Position numbers and translations under genes: made by a program. The notes beneath the pieces are model-generated. The model saw only the letters and a list, made by a program, of their open reading frames with translations. It had not been told where the DNA came from and searched no databases. From NCBI GenBank assembly GCA_000155695.1, contig DS990592.1, positions 3,271,973 through 3,335,972 on the forward strand: a stretch of 64,000 nucleotides of DNA. The letters are read 5' to 3'. Positions 44,630-54,756 of the stretch are shown piece after piece (the stretch's first letter is position 1; every line of letters starts with the position of its first letter). Source of the DNA: Verrucomicrobiia bacterium DG1235. Lineage in GTDB: Bacteria > Verrucomicrobiota > Verrucomicrobiia > Opitutales > Opitutaceae.

Positions 44630-45889
44630 TTAAATTTCGTAGGCAGGAAGTACCTTGTCGATGCTCGCTCCCTTGAACTTCGCGAAATTCGGCAAACCGT
44701 TTTCCCAAGTCAAAGTCACCTCGCCCTGGATGAGCGGAGTCGCGTACTTCACGAACGGGAAGTTAACGCTAATGCCGTCATCGTTGATCCAATCCGCCGG
44801 AAGCTGCTTCGACCCCGTTGGCACGTCGGACAGATCGACCCAGCCCGTTTCGCACTTGTAGGAATCCGCCTCAGCGCGCTGCAAGGTGATCATCTTGCCG
44901 CTCTTGCCATTTTCCACCGCTTGGGTGACCGCTGCCGATCCCGCCAAATAAGCTTCATCCGTATCCGTCTGAGACGCGCCGTGAGCCGCAGCGCGAGCCG
45001 ATACGCCTAGCTTGCTTGAGCGAGCGCTCACACCTAGACGCGTTTCGACGAGATTGCGGAGAAATTCTCCAGTGCCGCCAAGCTGCACATGCCCAAAGGC
45101 GTCCGTGCTCGTCGAAGTGAGCGCCACGTAATTCCCGTCCGCGTCCACCAGACCTTCGCCCGTAACGATCAAACAGTACTTTTCCCGAGCGAGAACCTTC
45201 TGCACGTCGGCAACAAACTTCTCCGCATCGAATGCGACCTCGGGAATGAGAATCAAGTGCGGCGGATCATGCGGATGGTCACGGCGCTTCGCGAGAGCCG
45301 CGCCCGCTGCGATCCAACCCGTGTTGCGACCTTGAACCTCAAGGATGGAAACATAATCGCCCTCGCCGATTGACTCGTTGTCGCAAGCCATCTCGCGAAC
45401 GGTAGTCGCCACATGCTTGATCACGCTGCCGTAGCCCGGACAATGATCCGTACCGGAAATATCGTTGTTGATCGTCTTCGGAATGCCGATGATGCGCATT
45501 TCGTAGTCTTGCGCCTTCGCCAGCGCGTCGAGCTGATCGAGCATCGCCATCGACTCGCTATCGCCGATGTAGAAGAAGTAGCGGATATCGTGGGCCTTGA
45601 AAACTTCAAGAGCGCGCTCGAGGTCTTCCTCTTTCTTGAAAGCGTAGCGACAGGTGCCAAGGGCAGAGCCCGGAGTAGATTTCAGGAGACGGATCGTCTG
45701 CTGCGACTCAGCAGCAAGATCGATCATATCCTCACTCAAGACGCCGATCACCCCATTGAGTCCGCCGTAGATCTCTTCAATGCACTCATGGTTGAGCGCT
45801 TCTTCGATGACGCCCGCAAGGCTGGCGTTGATCACTGCAGTAGGTCCGCCAGACTGGCAGACGAGGCAATTTCCTTCTAATTCCGACAT
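44630..45889 (-). CDS. Phosphofructokinase family protein with altered catalytic motifs
   Basis: 419 residues with the PFK fold: CLVCQSGGPTAVINASLAGVI at the N-terminus, STPGSALGTCR, and GIPKTINNDISGTDHCPGYGS. Two key places deviate. The phosphoryl-donor motif, GGDGT in ATP-type and GGDDT in PPi-type enzymes, reads GDSES (residues 109-113). The catalytic loop, normally KTIDND, reads KTINND, so the general base Asp (Asp127 in E. coli PfkA) is Asn141; the second Asp (143) is kept. DHCPGYGSVIKH and ILEVQGRNTGWIAAGAAL are otherwise normal. It may be an enzyme of a divergent clade or a regulatory pseudoenzyme. A canonical PPi-type paralogue lies 1.9 kb away. Confidence 0.85.
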   Translation of the reverse strand: MSELEGNCLVCQSGGPTAVINASLAGVIEEALNHECIEEIYGGLNGVIGVLSEDMIDLAAESQQTIRLLKSTPGSALGTCRYAFKKEEDLERALEVFKAHDIRYFFYIGDSESMAMLDQLDALAKAQDYEMRIIGIPKTINNDISGTDHCPGYGSVIKHVATTVREMACDNESIGEGDYVSILEVQGRNTGWIAAGAALAKRRDHPHDPPHLILIPEVAFDAEKFVADVQKVLAREKYCLIVTGEGLVDADGNYVALTSTSTDAFGHVQLGGTGEFLRNLVETRLGVSARSSKLGVSARAAAHGASQTDTDEAYLAGSAAVTQAVENGKSGKMITLQRAEADSYKCETGWVDLSDVPTGSKQLPADWINDDGISVNFPFVKYATPLIQGEVTLTWENGLPNFAKFKGASIDKVLPAYEI

Positions 45890-46127
45890 GATGAGAAAAG
45901 GTTCAATACGTTAGTAACTGGCAAGACAAAGGACATCCCCAACAGCTTGGCAACCCCTATTTGGAAGGAGTCCAAACATCGCCACTTTTCAAGCATCCTA
46001 CACGATCATAAGAACCCAAATCCTTAGGGGAAACACAGTTGCCGCATCAGGAATCAAAACGTCAGGAACGCGAGAACTACCCAAAATCTTGACCCGCGAC
46101 GCGCGCCCCATCATTTCAGTACGCCTT

Positions 46128-47636
<1,509 letters not shown>

Positions 47637-47677
47637 GGTAGGATTCGGGCGACGCCCCAAACCTAGACACTTCCCTC

Positions 47678-47706
47678 AGCCCGTCCTTTCAGTGGACGGG
47701 CTTTTT
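47678..47706 (+). terminator. Terminator of glyS
   Basis: A 9-bp perfect stem (AGCCCGTCC / GGACGGGCT, loop TTTCAGT) leads into five T. Confidence 0.9.
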
Positions 47707-47717
47707 CATACCCCCAC

Positions 47718-47748
47718 AAAAAAGGCCGAAGCGAAAAACGCTCCGGCC
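47718..47748 (-). terminator. Terminator of the PPi-type PFK gene
   Basis: A 10-bp stem with one mismatch (GGCCGAAGCG at 47724, CGCTCCGGCC to 47748) carries an A-run at 47718-47723, i.e. a T-run for the minus strand, just past the PFK stop codon. Together with the glyS terminator it forms a back-to-back pair between convergent genes. Confidence 0.85.
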
Positions 47749-47771
47749 AGTATTCAAAATCAACTACAATC

Positions 47772-48998
47772 CTAGTGGCTCGTGTCCTGCACCGCGCCCT
47801 TGGGCTGGCCAATCTCCGAAAGCAACTCGTTGAACCAAGGCTCATCCGTGTTGAACGGCTTACCGCCCGCCACGCGGTCGAATTCACACGCGCGCAAAAT
47901 GTCGCGATTGTTCTCGTCATGACCGATCACGCCGCTTTCGCCGGCAAACGCAGCCTCGACCGCCTTGTCCGTGCAGCTCTTGATCAAGTTAAGATCCTTC
48001 GCGTTCGCCGCAGCCGCCCGAGAGTAGTATCCACTCTTCTGGACAAGCACCTTCTCGGCGCCGATCATTTCCTTAAACTGCTTCGCAAAGTACGCCCCCG
48101 GATTGATGAAATCCAACTGCACGTGCCCAAACGCATCACGCACGATCTCCTCGCCCGCCGCTTCCTTCTTAGCCACGATGTCCGCGACGCCTGCGCCTTC
48201 GGACAAGAAAATGTTCACCGCGTCATGCTCGTCCAACTGCTTGCGCAAACGCGCTGCTTCAGACTCTAGATCGATACTCAGCTCCGGCACGTAGATCGCA
48301 TGCACGTCATGGCGCTCGCGAGCGAGCCCGATTTCCGGAACCCAGTAGCGACATTTCTGGCGCTTGTGGTATTCATAAGCTGTATACGCTGCGAGCCATC
48401 CACAATGGCGACCCATCACCTCGTGCACGATCAACATGCGCGGGCTGGAATTGTGCTCCGCCACCACGTTCTCAAAGTAATTCGCTCCGTGCTCGGCCGC
48501 CGTGTAAGCGCCAAGAGACTGTTTGATCGGGTAGACGTCGTTATCGATCGTCTTCGGCAGGCCAATCACTCTCAACGCGTAGTCGTGCTTCGCCAAGTAA
48601 GCCGCCAAGTCCGCCGCCGCCGTGTTCGTGTCGTCGCCACCAATCGTGTGCAGCACGTCCACGCCGTCCTTCACAAGCTGATCAGCCGCCACCTTCTGAG
48701 GATCTTCGCCCTCCTTCACCAGACCGCGCTTCACGCAGTCCTTCACATTCGTCAGCTTCACGCGGCTGTTGCCAATCGGACTCCCGCCAAAAAGGTGCAG
48801 ATTACCCGCGTTCTTGCGAATCTCCGGAGTCACCTGGTAGCTCAAGCCCTTCAGAAGACCGTAATAACCGTTCTTGTAGCAGATGATCTCCACGTCCGGA
48901 TCGATCTCCGTGTAGCGCTGGATCAGACCACCAATTGCTGAGGAAAGACAAGGGGCCAAACCGCCTGCCGTTAGGATGCCTACTTTCTTAACTTTCAT
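47772..48998 (-). CDS. pfp: PPi-type 6-phosphofructokinase
   Basis: Phosphorylates fructose 6-phosphate, reversibly if PPi-dependent. 408 residues from the ATG at 48998 (MKVKKVGILTAGGLAPCLSS). The donor motif is GGDDT (residues 120-124); Asp in the fourth position is the accepted mark of PPi dependence in place of the Gly of ATP-type enzymes. The catalytic loop GLPKTIDNDVYPIKQSLGAYTAAEHG is intact (Asp152, Asp154), and VHEVMGRHCGWLAAYTA is the substrate-binding MGR motif. The frame is open to 49082, but that extension has no similarity. This is the catalytically canonical member of the two PFK genes here. Confidence 0.93.
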   Translation of the reverse strand: MKVKKVGILTAGGLAPCLSSAIGGLIQRYTEIDPDVEIICYKNGYYGLLKGLSYQVTPEIRKNAGNLHLFGGSPIGNSRVKLTNVKDCVKRGLVKEGEDPQKVAADQLVKDGVDVLHTIGGDDTNTAAADLAAYLAKHDYALRVIGLPKTIDNDVYPIKQSLGAYTAAEHGANYFENVVAEHNSSPRMLIVHEVMGRHCGWLAAYTAYEYHKRQKCRYWVPEIGLARERHDVHAIYVPELSIDLESEAARLRKQLDEHDAVNIFLSEGAGVADIVAKKEAAGEEIVRDAFGHVQLDFINPGAYFAKQFKEMIGAEKVLVQKSGYYSRAAAANAKDLNLIKSCTDKAVEAAFAGESGVIGHDENNRDILRACEFDRVAGGKPFNTDEPWFNELLSEIGQPKGAVQDTSH

Positions 48999-49383
48999 AG
49001 TGCGAAAATGTGTGAGGACCGAAATGGCTAGAGAACTTTCTCGCCGAATACAAGCGCCCATCAGCCCACGGATCGAGAGCAAGTAGCTTTTCGCAAAACA
49101 GGCATATAACCAGAACCGTCTCTCGAACCACGAAAACAGGGACAGCTGCTCACTCCACTACCTAAGATCCAGACCTCCCGAGTCCACAAAACTACTAATA
49201 GGCTCGAGAACACACGCTGATAACCGACTGAACCCTTCCCTTAGCTAGCTTTTAACAAAAAACCCGAGACCTGTTCACTCGGACCAGTTCAGAAAGCGAC
49301 GGTAACTACCGATAAATTCAATCGTGAGTCACCACTACCACACCCTGCAAATACCTGCAGGTTTACTCTCAAGGGCTTCGACC
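48999..49383. other. 385-bp region between divergent PFK and sensor kinase genes
   Basis: No supported gene. It contains a weak hairpin (CCGAG/CTCGG around 49265-49285, next to an A-run) and the palindrome ACCTGCAGGT near the kinase start. Promoters for both genes should lie here; none is convincing by eye. A GTG at 49324 could start the kinase 20 codons earlier. Confidence 0.5.
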
Positions 49384-52300
49384 ATGACCCGAGCTGCAGC
49401 AAGGAAGAATCTCCTCCGTCCACAGATTCTAATACTCGCCCTTGTCTGTCTGGCGTCGCTCAGCGCTACCCATGCCTACTCCCAAGCGGAATCAGAAAGG
49501 AGGACAGAAACAGAGCTCCTCAAACTCCAAAATATCGGTGAATTCTGGGAGGCTTCCAAAAACGAGAAAACGAGCCATCTCACCCACTCCTACGAGTTCG
49601 ACATCACGGTTCTCTACTACGATCCCCATTGGCACTTGCTTTGGATCGCCAACAAAGGCCATTCCACTGGCTTCTTCCCTATTCTCAAAAAGCCCTTCCC
49701 TTTCGAAAATGGTCAAGTTCTGACCATCAAAGGAGAACTCATTCCATCCGAGGGTCTTGATCCCGATAAGATGGAAATCGCAAGAGCGTCGACGAGCGTC
49801 GAGCTTCCGACTAAGGAACTTTCAAACGTACTATCCGAAGCTAGAGAACAGAACTTTCAATGGGTTTCCGTCCATGCGTTTGTCGACGAGCAAACTCAGG
49901 TTGACCCGCAGCATATCGATTTTGAACTCATACGCGGCTCCCAACGAATCAAGGCCCACCTGCTTGTCGATCCAGACCGAAAGATCCCCAATCTCACACG
50001 GACCTTTGTTCACTTCAAAGGCCTACTTGTCACTGAACCCAACTACGAAAATCCGCTAGGCAGCCTCGTCCTGTGGAGCAGTGACCAAAACCATATCAGC
50101 CAGAGCCAACAAAAACGAGCAGACAGCTTCGAGTCCCAAGCCATCCCAATCCAAGAACTCAGAGATCACGCGACCAACGAATGGGTCAGGATTGAAGGCA
50201 CCGTGCAATCCTTCGAACGCGGACAACATCTCTCGCTGTCCGACCCTACTGGATACATCCAAGTCATACCCAACCAAACCCTCCAACTCAATATCGGCGA
50301 CAAAATTGAGGTACTTGGAAGTCCCCTGGAAAACGACAACGGATGGACGCTCGCAAACGCGCTTTACCGACCAATCACAGACTTTGATCTTCAAGGTTCA
50401 ATGCGAGGGGTCACCTCTGAAAACAAATACCACATCAGACTGGCCAGCGAAATTCTTCAACTCGACTCGCTGCAAGCCATCCAACAACAAACCGCCAAAC
50501 TTAGCGGAGTCATCACCTACTCAGACCCCGAAAAACGCTACTTCTACCTCAACGACCTCTCCGGAGGCATACGAGTGCAGCTTGAAGAGCCATGGCCAGA
50601 CGCCATACCTGCGGGTAACTTCGCGTACGTCGATGGACACGTATCCCCTGGCGGCTTCGCTCCGTTCATCACTGCGGAAAAGCTACGAATCACAGGGCCT
50701 TCCAAAATGCCAGACTCCAAGCTGGTAACCCTTCCGCAAGCCCTGACGGGCATCGAAGAAGGCCGGTGGATCGAAATGAAGGCAAACCTCTACGGGATGG
50801 AGACCGAAGGCAGGACTACCATTCTGAAACTCTCGAGCCCCACCGGAGAGTTCACTGCCCTACTGCCGCTCTCACACCAACAGCTGGAGATAAACAAGGG
50901 ATCGACCATCAGCGTAAAGGGAGTTTGCGTCGCTAGTGATCGAGAAAACAACCAGCTCCCAGGGGTTTCCATACTCGTGCCAAACACTAGCCGTATCACA
51001 ATTATAGATACCGCCCCAAAGGATCCATTCAGCTACAATCCGACCCCCATTCCCAATATCCTTCGCTATCGCTCGATGAAGACTGCCGCGAAACAGGTCC
51101 TCATCCGCGGAACCGTACTTCTTCATATACCTGGAAAAAGTATTTTTATCAGCGATGGAGAGCACACCGTGAGGGCCCTACTAGACTCCGATACGCCAAC
51201 CCAGCCAGGCGACATCGTAGACATTGTCGGACTTCCCGGCCGATCAGGAAATCACTTCGTCCTGCGCAACTCGATGCTCAAAAAAGTTGAGAGCGGCACC
51301 CCGCCAAAACCCACAGTGATAAGCCAAGATTCGCCTCTCGAAAAAAGCCGCTACGCCCAACTCGTGCAGTACAAGGGAAGACTTATTGATAGCGAACAAA
51401 ACGACGAGCAGACCCGACTCGTCGTACAGCTTAACGGATACCTTACGGAAGTCCTTTTCCCCAATTCCCCCAAAACCGAAAGCCAAAAATGGCAAAACGG
51501 ATCTCAACTTCAAGTCAGCGGACTCTACTTCAACGAAGCCGACGAATACAGTTCCTCCAAGTCTATAACAATCCTAGCCCGCAACCCATCCGATATACAG
51601 GTGCTCCAGCTCCCTAGCTGGTGGAATCAACAGCGCGCCCTCGCCGTTTCCGGCGGATCCGCACTCGCCCTAGTCCTCGGTATCGCGTGGGTTACCACGC
51701 TCAAGCGACGCGTCAAAAAGCAAACCTCACTAATCAGACAACAAGTAGACAAAGAAAAGCAACTCATCGAAGCAGCTACCGATTTCATCTTCACTCTCGA
51801 TCTCCAAGGCAATTTCACCTCATTCAATTCCACATGCGAATCAATCACTGGATTCTCACGCGACGAAATTAAAACAATGCTCGTCTACGATCTGCTAAAC
51901 AAAGCAGACGCCAAACTCGCTCGACTCGCTCTCACGCGGCGAAAAACAAAAGCGGAAACAAAAAGCCTGCAGAGCGAGATCATTCGCAAGGACGGCTCCA
52001 AACTCTGGGTAGAAACCAGCCTCCGCTTTCTTCGAACAGAAGGAAAAGTGACAGGTATGTTTTGTATCATGCGAGACATTACACTACGAAAAAAAGTCCA
52101 CCAGGAACTCACTCGCGCTCGCGACGCCGCCGAATCCAACACCAAAGCCAAAAGCGCTTTCCTCGCCACCATGAGTCATGAGCTGCGCACTCCCATGAAT
52201 GGCGTTATTAGCATGGCCAACATCCTGCTCGATACTGACCTAGACGAAACTCAACGCGACTACACCAGCACGATTCGCGACAGTGGCGAATCGCTCCTAA

Positions 52301-53292
52301 CGCTCCTCAACGACATACTCGACCTCTCGAAAGCGGAAGCGGGCAAGCTTTCCATCGAACCCTTCGAGCTCGACCTAAAAGAACTACTCAACCAAAGCGT
52401 CTCCCTGCTCAGTACCACAGCACAGCAAAAGAACATCCAGCTAGAAACAAACGTTACAGACGATACCCCCACCTTGCTCATTGGTGACGCCGGACGCATT
52501 AAACAGGTCATTCTAAACCTCACAGGAAACGCCATCAAGTTTACAGAGGACGGTCACGTTAAAATAAACGTATCCAAACTCGAGGATACAAATAAACATG
52601 TAAATATTCGTATTGAAATTGAAGATACAGGCGTAGGGATTTCAGAAACGGCAGCGTCACGCCTCTTCCGCCCCTTCGAACAAGCAGACGGATCACACTC
52701 ACGTCGCTTCGGGGGCACCGGGCTTGGGCTCGCCATATCTAAGGAAATCGTCGAGCTTATGGATGGAGAAATCGGCGTCGATAGCGTGCTCGGAAAAGGG
52801 TCGACATTCTGGTTCACCCTAAAACTCGAAAAGGTAGATATTGACGCCCAACAACAAACTCTCATCTCTAAAAGCAAAGAGAAATCTGCCAAGAAGAGCC
52901 AACGCTGGAAGGGTCCGCCGCTCAAGATCCTCATCGCCGAAGACTTGCCAATTAATCAACGCGTCACCCGACTCCAACTCAAAAAAATTGGCCTCACCGC
53001 AGACCTGGCGGAGAACGGAGTCGAAGTGCTCGATGCAGTAAGATCAAAACGCTACGACGTCATTTTGATGGATTGCCAAATGCCAGTTATGGACGGCTAC
53101 CAAGCTACAAAAAAGCTGCGAGCCGTTCCGGAGCATTCAGATATCCATATCGTAGCGCTCACCGCCAACGCGATGGAAGGAGACAAAGAACGCTGCTTCG
53201 CCGCCGGAATGAATGACTTCGTCAGCAAACCAACTCGACCGGACACCCTCCTCACCGCCTTCGAAAACTTCGCGAAGGTCGGGAGAAACTAA
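49384..53292 (+). CDS. Hybrid sensor histidine kinase with a large repeated OB-fold-like periplasmic region
   Basis: 1302 residues. A signal peptide or first helix (about 12-33) is followed by roughly 715 periplasmic residues and a membrane helix at 752-773 (ALAVSGGSALALVLGIAWV). The periplasmic part looks like seven tandem OB-type beta barrels, starting near 63, 155, 264, 368, 458, 568 and 655; they share an opening like VRIEGTVQ or VLIRGTVL and a closing like GDKIEVLG or GDIVDIVG. The cytoplasmic part holds PAS (795-910, FIFTLDLQGNFTSFNSTCESITGF), HisKA with His932 (MSHELRTPMNG), HATPase (NAIKFT, DTGVGIS, GGTGLGLAIS) and a receiver with Asp1230 (DVILMDCQMPVMDGY). There is no HPt or output domain, so it must pass phosphate to a partner elsewhere. 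Confidence 0.93.
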   Translation: MTRAAARKNLLRPQILILALVCLASLSATHAYSQAESERRTETELLKLQNIGEFWEASKNEKTSHLTHSYEFDITVLYYDPHWHLLWIANKGHSTGFFPILKKPFPFENGQVLTIKGELIPSEGLDPDKMEIARASTSVELPTKELSNVLSEAREQNFQWVSVHAFVDEQTQVDPQHIDFELIRGSQRIKAHLLVDPDRKIPNLTRTFVHFKGLLVTEPNYENPLGSLVLWSSDQNHISQSQQKRADSFESQAIPIQELRDHATNEWVRIEGTVQSFERGQHLSLSDPTGYIQVIPNQTLQLNIGDKIEVLGSPLENDNGWTLANALYRPITDFDLQGSMRGVTSENKYHIRLASEILQLDSLQAIQQQTAKLSGVITYSDPEKRYFYLNDLSGGIRVQLEEPWPDAIPAGNFAYVDGHVSPGGFAPFITAEKLRITGPSKMPDSKLVTLPQALTGIEEGRWIEMKANLYGMETEGRTTILKLSSPTGEFTALLPLSHQQLEINKGSTISVKGVCVASDRENNQLPGVSILVPNTSRITIIDTAPKDPFSYNPTPIPNILRYRSMKTAAKQVLIRGTVLLHIPGKSIFISDGEHTVRALLDSDTPTQPGDIVDIVGLPGRSGNHFVLRNSMLKKVESGTPPKPTVISQDSPLEKSRYAQLVQYKGRLIDSEQNDEQTRLVVQLNGYLTEVLFPNSPKTESQKWQNGSQLQVSGLYFNEADEYSSSKSITILARNPSDIQVLQLPSWWNQQRALAVSGGSALALVLGIAWVTTLKRRVKKQTSLIRQQVDKEKQLIEAATDFIFTLDLQGNFTSFNSTCESITGFSRDEIKTMLVYDLLNKADAKLARLALTRRKTKAETKSLQSEIIRKDGSKLWVETSLRFLRTEGKVTGMFCIMRDITLRKKVHQELTRARDAAESNTKAKSAFLATMSHELRTPMNGVISMANILLDTDLDETQRDYTSTIRDSGESLLTLLNDILDLSKAEAGKLSIEPFELDLKELLNQSVSLLSTTAQQKNIQLETNVTDDTPTLLIGDAGRIKQVILNLTGNAIKFTEDGHVKINVSKLEDTNKHVNIRIEIEDTGVGISETAASRLFRPFEQADGSHSRRFGGTGLGLAISKEIVELMDGEIGVDSVLGKGSTFWFTLKLEKVDIDAQQQTLISKSKEKSAKKSQRWKGPPLKILIAEDLPINQRVTRLQLKKIGLTADLAENGVEVLDAVRSKRYDVILMDCQMPVMDGYQATKKLRAVPEHSDIHIVALTANAMEGDKERCFAAGMNDFVSKPTRPDTLLTAFENFAKVGRN

Positions 53293-53323
53293 CCCCGAAC
53301 AACTGCCTGTAGTACGATAATAG

Positions 53324-54736
53324 CTACAGCAACATTCGACGACTCACAATCTCCCGCCAATAGCTCTCCACCAGCCCCATCCGCAAGCCAATCGCTTCTC
53401 GAGCATCCCGAAGACTAAGTTTCTCTAGACCTCGAAAAGCGACGTCCTGCAGCGGCGAGCACGTTGAGATAAACCCGAGCCGCGCCCCATCGTGGTACAC
53501 CTGGCGCATGTCATCGGAATAAACCCCGTCCCCGGAAACCTCGCACATCTGCATCATCGCTAGCTTCAAATCTGCCGCATAAGTCGTCTGCCGATTGCTG
53601 CTCCCGTCATAGAATCCCCTGCAAAACGCCCGATCCCTCGGACTCGCCCCTCGGCCGAGCAAGGCATGCACCCAGACGCGCTCCTCCCTTTCCTCACCCA
53701 CGCGCCCTTCCCAAATCGAGTGAGCCGTATCCCGAGCGAATCGCTCCTTCGCCTCCAACAAGTTCGTTCGCGATACCTCAAAATAGTCGTCCCAACGCTG
53801 AGCCTCCAAATCCTGCTGCACGAGCGGATGCTCCTTCTCGTCAAGAACCTTACTAATCTCCTCGAAACACGCGCGAGCCGTGTCTCGCTGCTCCTCCAAA
53901 ACCGCGAGTAGCTTCGCATGCGCAGCTTCAAGCCCATCACGAAAAGACGCCTCCTCGATCTCAGGCAAGGCATCCGACGCGTCGAGCAAACGATTCGCCT
54001 CAGCCGCAGCCTCCTCAAAACTACGCGACGAATCAGTCGGCAAAACACTGAAACAGTCATCCCATTCGTCATCCGGCAATAGCCTCCGCGTCGCCGGATC
54101 TTCAAGAAAACGCTGCTGCTCTATATCCCGATAATAAGCCTCCAACATCCCTATCTTGAGATTCACCCGCTTGCGTACCTCATCAATCGTCATGTCCAGA
54201 TACGGAGTGAAATCCACCAAATCAAGTGGTTCGCAGTCTGAGATATAACCTAGCTTCGCCGCATCCAAAAACACACTACGCGACTCGTCATCCATCTGAT
54301 ACGCATTCGGATAATAGTGCTTGGCGATGTAGGCAAACACCTCCCGATTCAAAGACTGAAGCTTGTTCGTCGAGCCCATCGTAAAGCCGATCACAAACGC
54401 CTCATCCTTCGGCAGAAGCCCCCGACCGAGCAGCACATGAATATAGTCGTGCGCCCGCAAATCCACACCACCATAGAAGAAGCTCTTCACCAAGTGCGAA
54501 TCCTTCCCCTCCGTCCAACGAATCACCTCGGGGATCTTCCCCTGCGGAGCCGCCACTACTTGCAGATACTCGTAGGCCTGCCGCAGCGTCAAATGTCCGT
54601 ACGAAAGCGGGAGAAACCAGCGCTTGTAGGAAACCTTACCGCTTTTCAACGCTCGAACCCGCACGCCACGCGGCACGCGCGGATCTTCATCTGTCGTAAT
54701 ATAATTTCCACTACGCTTGGCAAATTCGTCATACAT
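53324..54736 (-). CDS. Protein with two tandem Coq4-like domains, the second degenerate
   Basis: 470 residues, no signal peptide or membrane helix. Residues 95-205 and 352-462 are clearly related: HDYIHVLLGRGLLPKDEAFV with VWVHALLGRGASPRDRAF, LDAAKLGYISDCEPL with HDGARLGFISTCSPL, and NLKIGMLEAYYRDI with GLRMGLVESYWREI. The first copy carries His96-Asp97-x2-His100-x11-Glu112, the metal-binding HDxxHx11E pattern of Coq4, a ubiquinone-biosynthesis protein. In the second copy these positions are Arg353, Val354, His357 and Arg369, so the site is lost. A charged helical linker (about 235-330) joins them. It is the last gene of a six-gene operon, 20 bases after telA. The Coq4 relation is inferred from the motif; an enzymatic role is open. 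Confidence 0.75.
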   Translation of the reverse strand: MYDEFAKRSGNYITTDEDPRVPRGVRVRALKSGKVSYKRWFLPLSYGHLTLRQAYEYLQVVAAPQGKIPEVIRWTEGKDSHLVKSFFYGGVDLRAHDYIHVLLGRGLLPKDEAFVIGFTMGSTNKLQSLNREVFAYIAKHYYPNAYQMDDESRSVFLDAAKLGYISDCEPLDLVDFTPYLDMTIDEVRKRVNLKIGMLEAYYRDIEQQRFLEDPATRRLLPDDEWDDCFSVLPTDSSRSFEEAAAEANRLLDASDALPEIEEASFRDGLEAAHAKLLAVLEEQRDTARACFEEISKVLDEKEHPLVQQDLEAQRWDDYFEVSRTNLLEAKERFARDTAHSIWEGRVGEEREERVWVHALLGRGASPRDRAFCRGFYDGSSNRQTTYAADLKLAMMQMCEVSGDGVYSDDMRQVYHDGARLGFISTCSPLQDVAFRGLEKLSLRDAREAIGLRMGLVESYWREIVSRRMLL

Positions 54737-54756
54737 AGCCTCGAAGAATGTTCAAA

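Noticed and set aside
44960-45060. Nearly repeated LGVSARSSKLGVSARAAAHG in the first PFK, considered as a sequencing or assembly duplication
   Set aside because: The DNA copies differ at several bases, and the frame and the length of the protein fit the family; a short natural duplication is more likely.
49347-49358. ACCTGCAGGT-type palindrome near the kinase start, considered as an operator
   Set aside because: Ten bases with a common restriction-site core; no second copy and no known regulator next to it.
53307-53329. CTGTAG/CTACAG inverted repeat between the sensor kinase and the Coq4-like gene, considered as a terminator
   Set aside because: Six-bp stem with an 11-base loop, no T-run, and it runs into the stop codon of the minus-strand gene.
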